A stretch of DNA of 9,051 nucleotides, taken from Gulosibacter sediminis. Its GTDB lineage: Bacteria > Actinomycetota > Actinomycetes > Actinomycetales > Microbacteriaceae. Below are positions 6,955-9,051 of the stretch, piece after piece (the stretch's first letter is position 1; every line of letters starts with the position of its first letter). Under the pieces are notes generated by a model. It ran no database searches. It had not been told where the DNA came from and saw only the letters and a list, made by a program, of their open reading frames with translations. The stretch lies in the NCBI RefSeq assembly GCF_014904065.1, contig NZ_JACXJG010000037.1, forward strand, positions 11,973 to 21,023, written 5' to 3'. The translations under genes were made by a program, and so were the position numbers.

Positions 6955-8883
6955 ATGTCGAATGACTCCGTTGATCCCGTAGCAGCTGCCCGCGAGGCCG
7001 TCGAAAAGGCCCAGGCCGAACTTGCCGCCGCCGAGGCGGCCGCCAAGCAGGCCGCCGAGTCCGCTGCCATCGACGCGGCGGCGCCCGCACCAGAAGAGTC
7101 GTCCGAGGCCGCAACCGCTGAGCCGTCCGCGGGCGAGACGGCTGGTGCCGCATCCGACGAGCCGGCCACAACCCCAGCGCCGGATGCAGCGGCCGAGTCG
7201 CCCGAACCTGAGGCACAAAAGGAGCCCGCCGCCGCCAAGCCTGGCGCGGCCGGCGGGCCACTCGCCGAGGGCGACGTCGAGGCGATTCGCTCGGGCTACT
7301 CGTTCGACGCGCCCGCCCTCGAGCTTGGCGCGCTCGTCAACGGCGAGGTTGATGCGGCCGTGCCCGTGCGCATCCCGCTCGCCATGACCAACCGCCACGG
7401 TCTCGTGGCGGGCGCCACTGGCACCGGCAAGACCAAGACGCTGCAGGTCATGCTTGAGCAGCTCTCGGCGGCAGGTGTGCCGGTGTTCGCGGCGGACATC
7501 AAGGGTGATCTCTCTGGTGTCGCAACCGAGGGTACGGCCAGCGACGGCCTGCTCGCCCGCACGAAGTCGATCGGGCAGGATTGGCAGCCCACCGCTTTCC
7601 CGAGCGAGTTCTACAGCCTCGGCGGTCGCGGCACCGGTGTGCCGATCCGCGCCACGGTCTCGAGCTTCGGCCCGCTCATGCTCGCGAAGGTGCTTGGCCT
7701 CAACGAAACGCAGGAGTCGAGCCTCGGGCTCGTCTTCCACTTCGCCGACCAGCAGGGCCTGCCCCTCGTCAACCTCGACGACGTGCGCTCGCTACTGCAG
7801 TACCTCACCTCCGACCTCGGCAAGAGCGAGCTCAAGGGCATTGGCGGCGTCTCGAAGCAGACCGCGGGCGTGATTCTGCGCGAGCTCACGAACTTTGCGG
7901 CAAACGGCGCCGATGTGTTCTTCGGCGAACCCGAGATCGACACAGCCGAGTTCCTCCGCACCGCCGCGGATGGTCGCGGCATCGTCTCGCTGCTCGAGCT
8001 GCCCGGCGTCGCGCAGCAGCCGCAACTCTTCTCGACGTTCCTCATGTGGCTGCTTGCCGACCTGTTCTCGGCGCTGCCAGAGGTCGGCGACCTCGACAAA
8101 CCGAAGCTCGTGTTCTTCTTCGACGAGGCGCACCTGCTCTTCGCGGATGCGTCGAAGGAGTTCGTCTCGCAGATCGTGCAGACCGTGCGGCTCATCCGTT
8201 CGAAGGGGGTCGGCATCTTCTTCGTCACGCAGACGCCGAAGGATGTGCCCGACGACGTGCTCGCGCAGCTCGGCTCACGCGTGCAACACCAGTTGCGCGC
8301 GCACACGCCGAACGATGCGAAGTCGCTGCGGGCGACGGTGCGCACCTACCCGAACTCGGGATACGACCTGGAGCAGGTGCTCACACAGCTCGCGACCGGA
8401 GAGGCGATCGTCACCGTCATGAACGAAAAGGGCGCGCCCTCCCCCGTCGCCTGGACCCGGATGCGCGCACCGCAGGGCTCGATGGACCCGACCCCTGCCG
8501 CGCAGATCGAGTCGACGGTCAACGCCTCGCCGTTGCTCGCGAAGTATGGCACGGCGGTCGACCCGGAGTCGGCGCACGAGATCCTGACCGCGAAGATGAA
8601 CGCCGCGGCCGAGGCCGAGCGCGCCGAGGAGGAGCGTGAGGCGGCCGAGAAGGAGCGCGCCAGGGAGGAGAAGGAACGGGCGCGCGAGGAAAAGGAACGG
8701 GCGCGCGAGGAGAAGGAGCGCGCCGCGGCCGAGAAGGCCCGGAACCGCCAGTCCACGACCACTCGCACGTCGTCGCGCCGCGAGAAGTCGGTCGTCGAGG
8801 AGGTCCTCGGCTCCCGCGCGGCTCAGAGCGCCGTGAAGGAAGTCGTGCGCAGCGTCTTCGGCACGCTCATGAAGAAGCGCTAG
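6955..8883 (+). CDS. DUF853 / YjgR-type HerA-like P-loop ATPase with N- and C-terminal extensions
   Basis: A 642-residue member of the DUF853 family (E. coli YjgR-like), HerA/FtsK-superfamily ATPases presumed to be hexameric DNA translocases. Exact function is unknown. Residues 1-105 are an Ala/Glu/Pro-rich, acidic, low-complexity extension, with a probable helix at about 10-38. The core starts near 107. Walker A is GATGTGKT (153-160), followed by the family signature ADIKGDLSG (180-188). Walker B is LVFFFDEAH (385-393), a sensor-like FFVTQTP sits at 422-428, and GSRVQHQLRAHT (440-451) carries candidate finger arginines. Residues about 550-600 are a charged helix with KERAREE repeats. The last 30 residues (VVEEVLGS to VFGTLMKKR) resemble the usual YjgR C-terminus. 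YjgR is about 500 residues, so the two extensions explain the greater length. There are no membrane segments. It is the last gene of the DUF3107 operon, probably also with its own leaderless promoter. HerA itself works with the NurA nuclease in archaeal end resection, but no NurA is present here. Confidence 0.88.
   Translation: MSNDSVDPVAAAREAVEKAQAELAAAEAAAKQAAESAAIDAAAPAPEESSEAATAEPSAGETAGAASDEPATTPAPDAAAESPEPEAQKEPAAAKPGAAGGPLAEGDVEAIRSGYSFDAPALELGALVNGEVDAAVPVRIPLAMTNRHGLVAGATGTGKTKTLQVMLEQLSAAGVPVFAADIKGDLSGVATEGTASDGLLARTKSIGQDWQPTAFPSEFYSLGGRGTGVPIRATVSSFGPLMLAKVLGLNETQESSLGLVFHFADQQGLPLVNLDDVRSLLQYLTSDLGKSELKGIGGVSKQTAGVILRELTNFAANGADVFFGEPEIDTAEFLRTAADGRGIVSLLELPGVAQQPQLFSTFLMWLLADLFSALPEVGDLDKPKLVFFFDEAHLLFADASKEFVSQIVQTVRLIRSKGVGIFFVTQTPKDVPDDVLAQLGSRVQHQLRAHTPNDAKSLRATVRTYPNSGYDLEQVLTQLATGEAIVTVMNEKGAPSPVAWTRMRAPQGSMDPTPAAQIESTVNASPLLAKYGTAVDPESAHEILTAKMNAAAEAERAEEEREAAEKERAREEKERAREEKERAREEKERAAAEKARNRQSTTTRTSSRREKSVVEEVLGSRAAQSAVKEVVRSVFGTLMKKR
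8650..8733 (+). repeat. Four 21-bp in-frame tandem units encoding KERAREE
   Basis: Units begin at 8650, 8671, 8692 and 8713. The first three encode KERAREE and the fourth has diverged to KERAAAE. The second and third units differ only in their last base (gaa versus gag), which suggests recent duplication or homogenisation. The 7-residue period and alternating charges predict a coiled coil or a single stable alpha-helix linking the ATPase core to the C-terminal tail. Confidence 0.85.
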
Positions 8884-8889
8884 GCGCTG

Positions 8890-8921
8890 CGGAGCCCAGC
8901 CAACAATGTGGCTGGGCTCCG
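8890..8921 (+). terminator. Strong hairpin terminator, probably bidirectional
   Basis: GGAGCCCAGCC at 8891-8901 and its exact reverse complement at 8910-8920 form an 11-bp GC-rich stem around an 8-base loop. Flanking C8890-G8921 and inner A8902-T8909 pairs can extend it to 13 bp. It begins 6 bases after the HerA-like stop. No T-run follows on either strand, as is common for actinobacterial hairpin terminators. The convergent frame on the other strand stops 5 bases away, so the hairpin could serve both transcripts. Confidence 0.8.
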
Positions 8922-8925
8922 AACC

Positions 8926-9051
8926 TCACGCGACCCAGTTCATACACCAAACGATCCAGGGAAGCGCCACGAGGTCAATCAGCACCGCCCCGGCAAGTGG
9001 CACAATGATGAAAGCTCTTTCGGATTTAACGGGCTCATCGCAATCGAGGGT
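8926..9051 (-). CDS. C-terminal fragment of a probable membrane protein, 5' end outside window
   Basis: On the minus strand an open frame enters at 9051 and ends with TGA at 8928-8926, giving 41 residues. A short charged stretch (DCDEPVKSERA) is followed by a continuous hydrophobic segment (FIIVPLAGAVLIDLV, then ALPWIVWCMNWVA), as expected of one transmembrane helix or a tight hairpin at a protein's C-terminus. No start is visible and I do not recognise the family. The stretch is less GC-rich than the other genes, so it may be a small or recently acquired gene. Support comes from the hydrophobic pattern, the absence of stops across the visible frame, and the terminator right after the stop. 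It is convergent with the HerA-like gene. A chance open frame cannot be excluded at this length. Confidence 0.5.
   Translation of the reverse strand, partial: TLDCDEPVKSERAFIIVPLAGAVLIDLVALPWIVWCMNWVA

Noticed and set aside
6775..7740. 321-residue minus-strand frame with Gly-rich stretches opposite the HerA-like gene
   Set aside because: The glycine-rich pattern is the complement of Ala/Pro-rich codons in the HerA-like N-terminus. The ATPase motifs on the plus strand are decisive.
6955..8883. HerA-like gene as part of an antiphage HerA system (HerA with a Sir2, DUF4297 or NurA partner)
   Set aside because: No effector nuclease or NADase gene is adjacent, and the core matches the housekeeping-like DUF853/YjgR branch. 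Composition equals the neighbouring genes, with no sign of a defence island.

Overview
The window is very GC-rich and consists almost entirely of closely packed genes. Codon third positions are strongly G/C, the candidate -10 elements are of the TANNNT type, and the main terminator is a hairpin without a U-tract. Together with the gene content (an AdnA/AdnB helicase-nuclease pair, a DUF3107 protein and a DUF853/HerA-like ATPase), this points to a high-GC actinobacterium. Microbacteriaceae is my best guess, by inference only.

Left two thirds (1-6220), minus strand: a two-gene operon for a heterodimeric AdnAB-type motor-nuclease, the actinobacterial counterpart of RecBCD/AddAB that resects double-strand breaks. 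The upstream gene, adnA (6220 to 2906), has a degenerate UvrD-like motor (Walker A Lys replaced by Arg, Walker B Glu replaced by Asp) and an intact RecB-family nuclease core. The downstream gene, adnB, starts at 2909 with a 4-base ATGA overlap, has a complete canonical SF1A motor, and runs off the left edge just as its nuclease domain begins. Upstream of adnA lies a near-perfect match to the RecA-independent DNA-damage promoter motif of actinobacteria (PafBC type: tTGTCRgtg-N8-TAnnnT). It is placed so that a transcript would begin about 20 bases before the adnA ATG.

Middle (6221-6391): a 171-base divergent intergenic region. It holds the adnA promoter on the minus strand and a candidate TAGGCT -10 for the rightward operon.

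Right third, plus strand (6392-8883): a tight three-gene operon. It encodes a 74-residue DUF3107 protein, a 108-residue orphan membrane protein (2-base gap), and a 642-residue DUF853/YjgR-type HerA-like ATPase (9-base gap) with a low-complexity N-terminal extension and a KERAREE heptad-repeat tail. A strong hairpin at 8890-8921 ends it. A convergent minus-strand frame, read only as the C-terminal 41 residues of a probable membrane protein, enters from the right edge.

I see no mobile element, CRISPR array, tRNA or rRNA, and no clearly new defence system. The most informative observations are the damage-type promoter on adnAB, the decayed AdnA motor and incomplete Fe-S cysteine set, and a HerA-like ATPase divergent from a resection machine.
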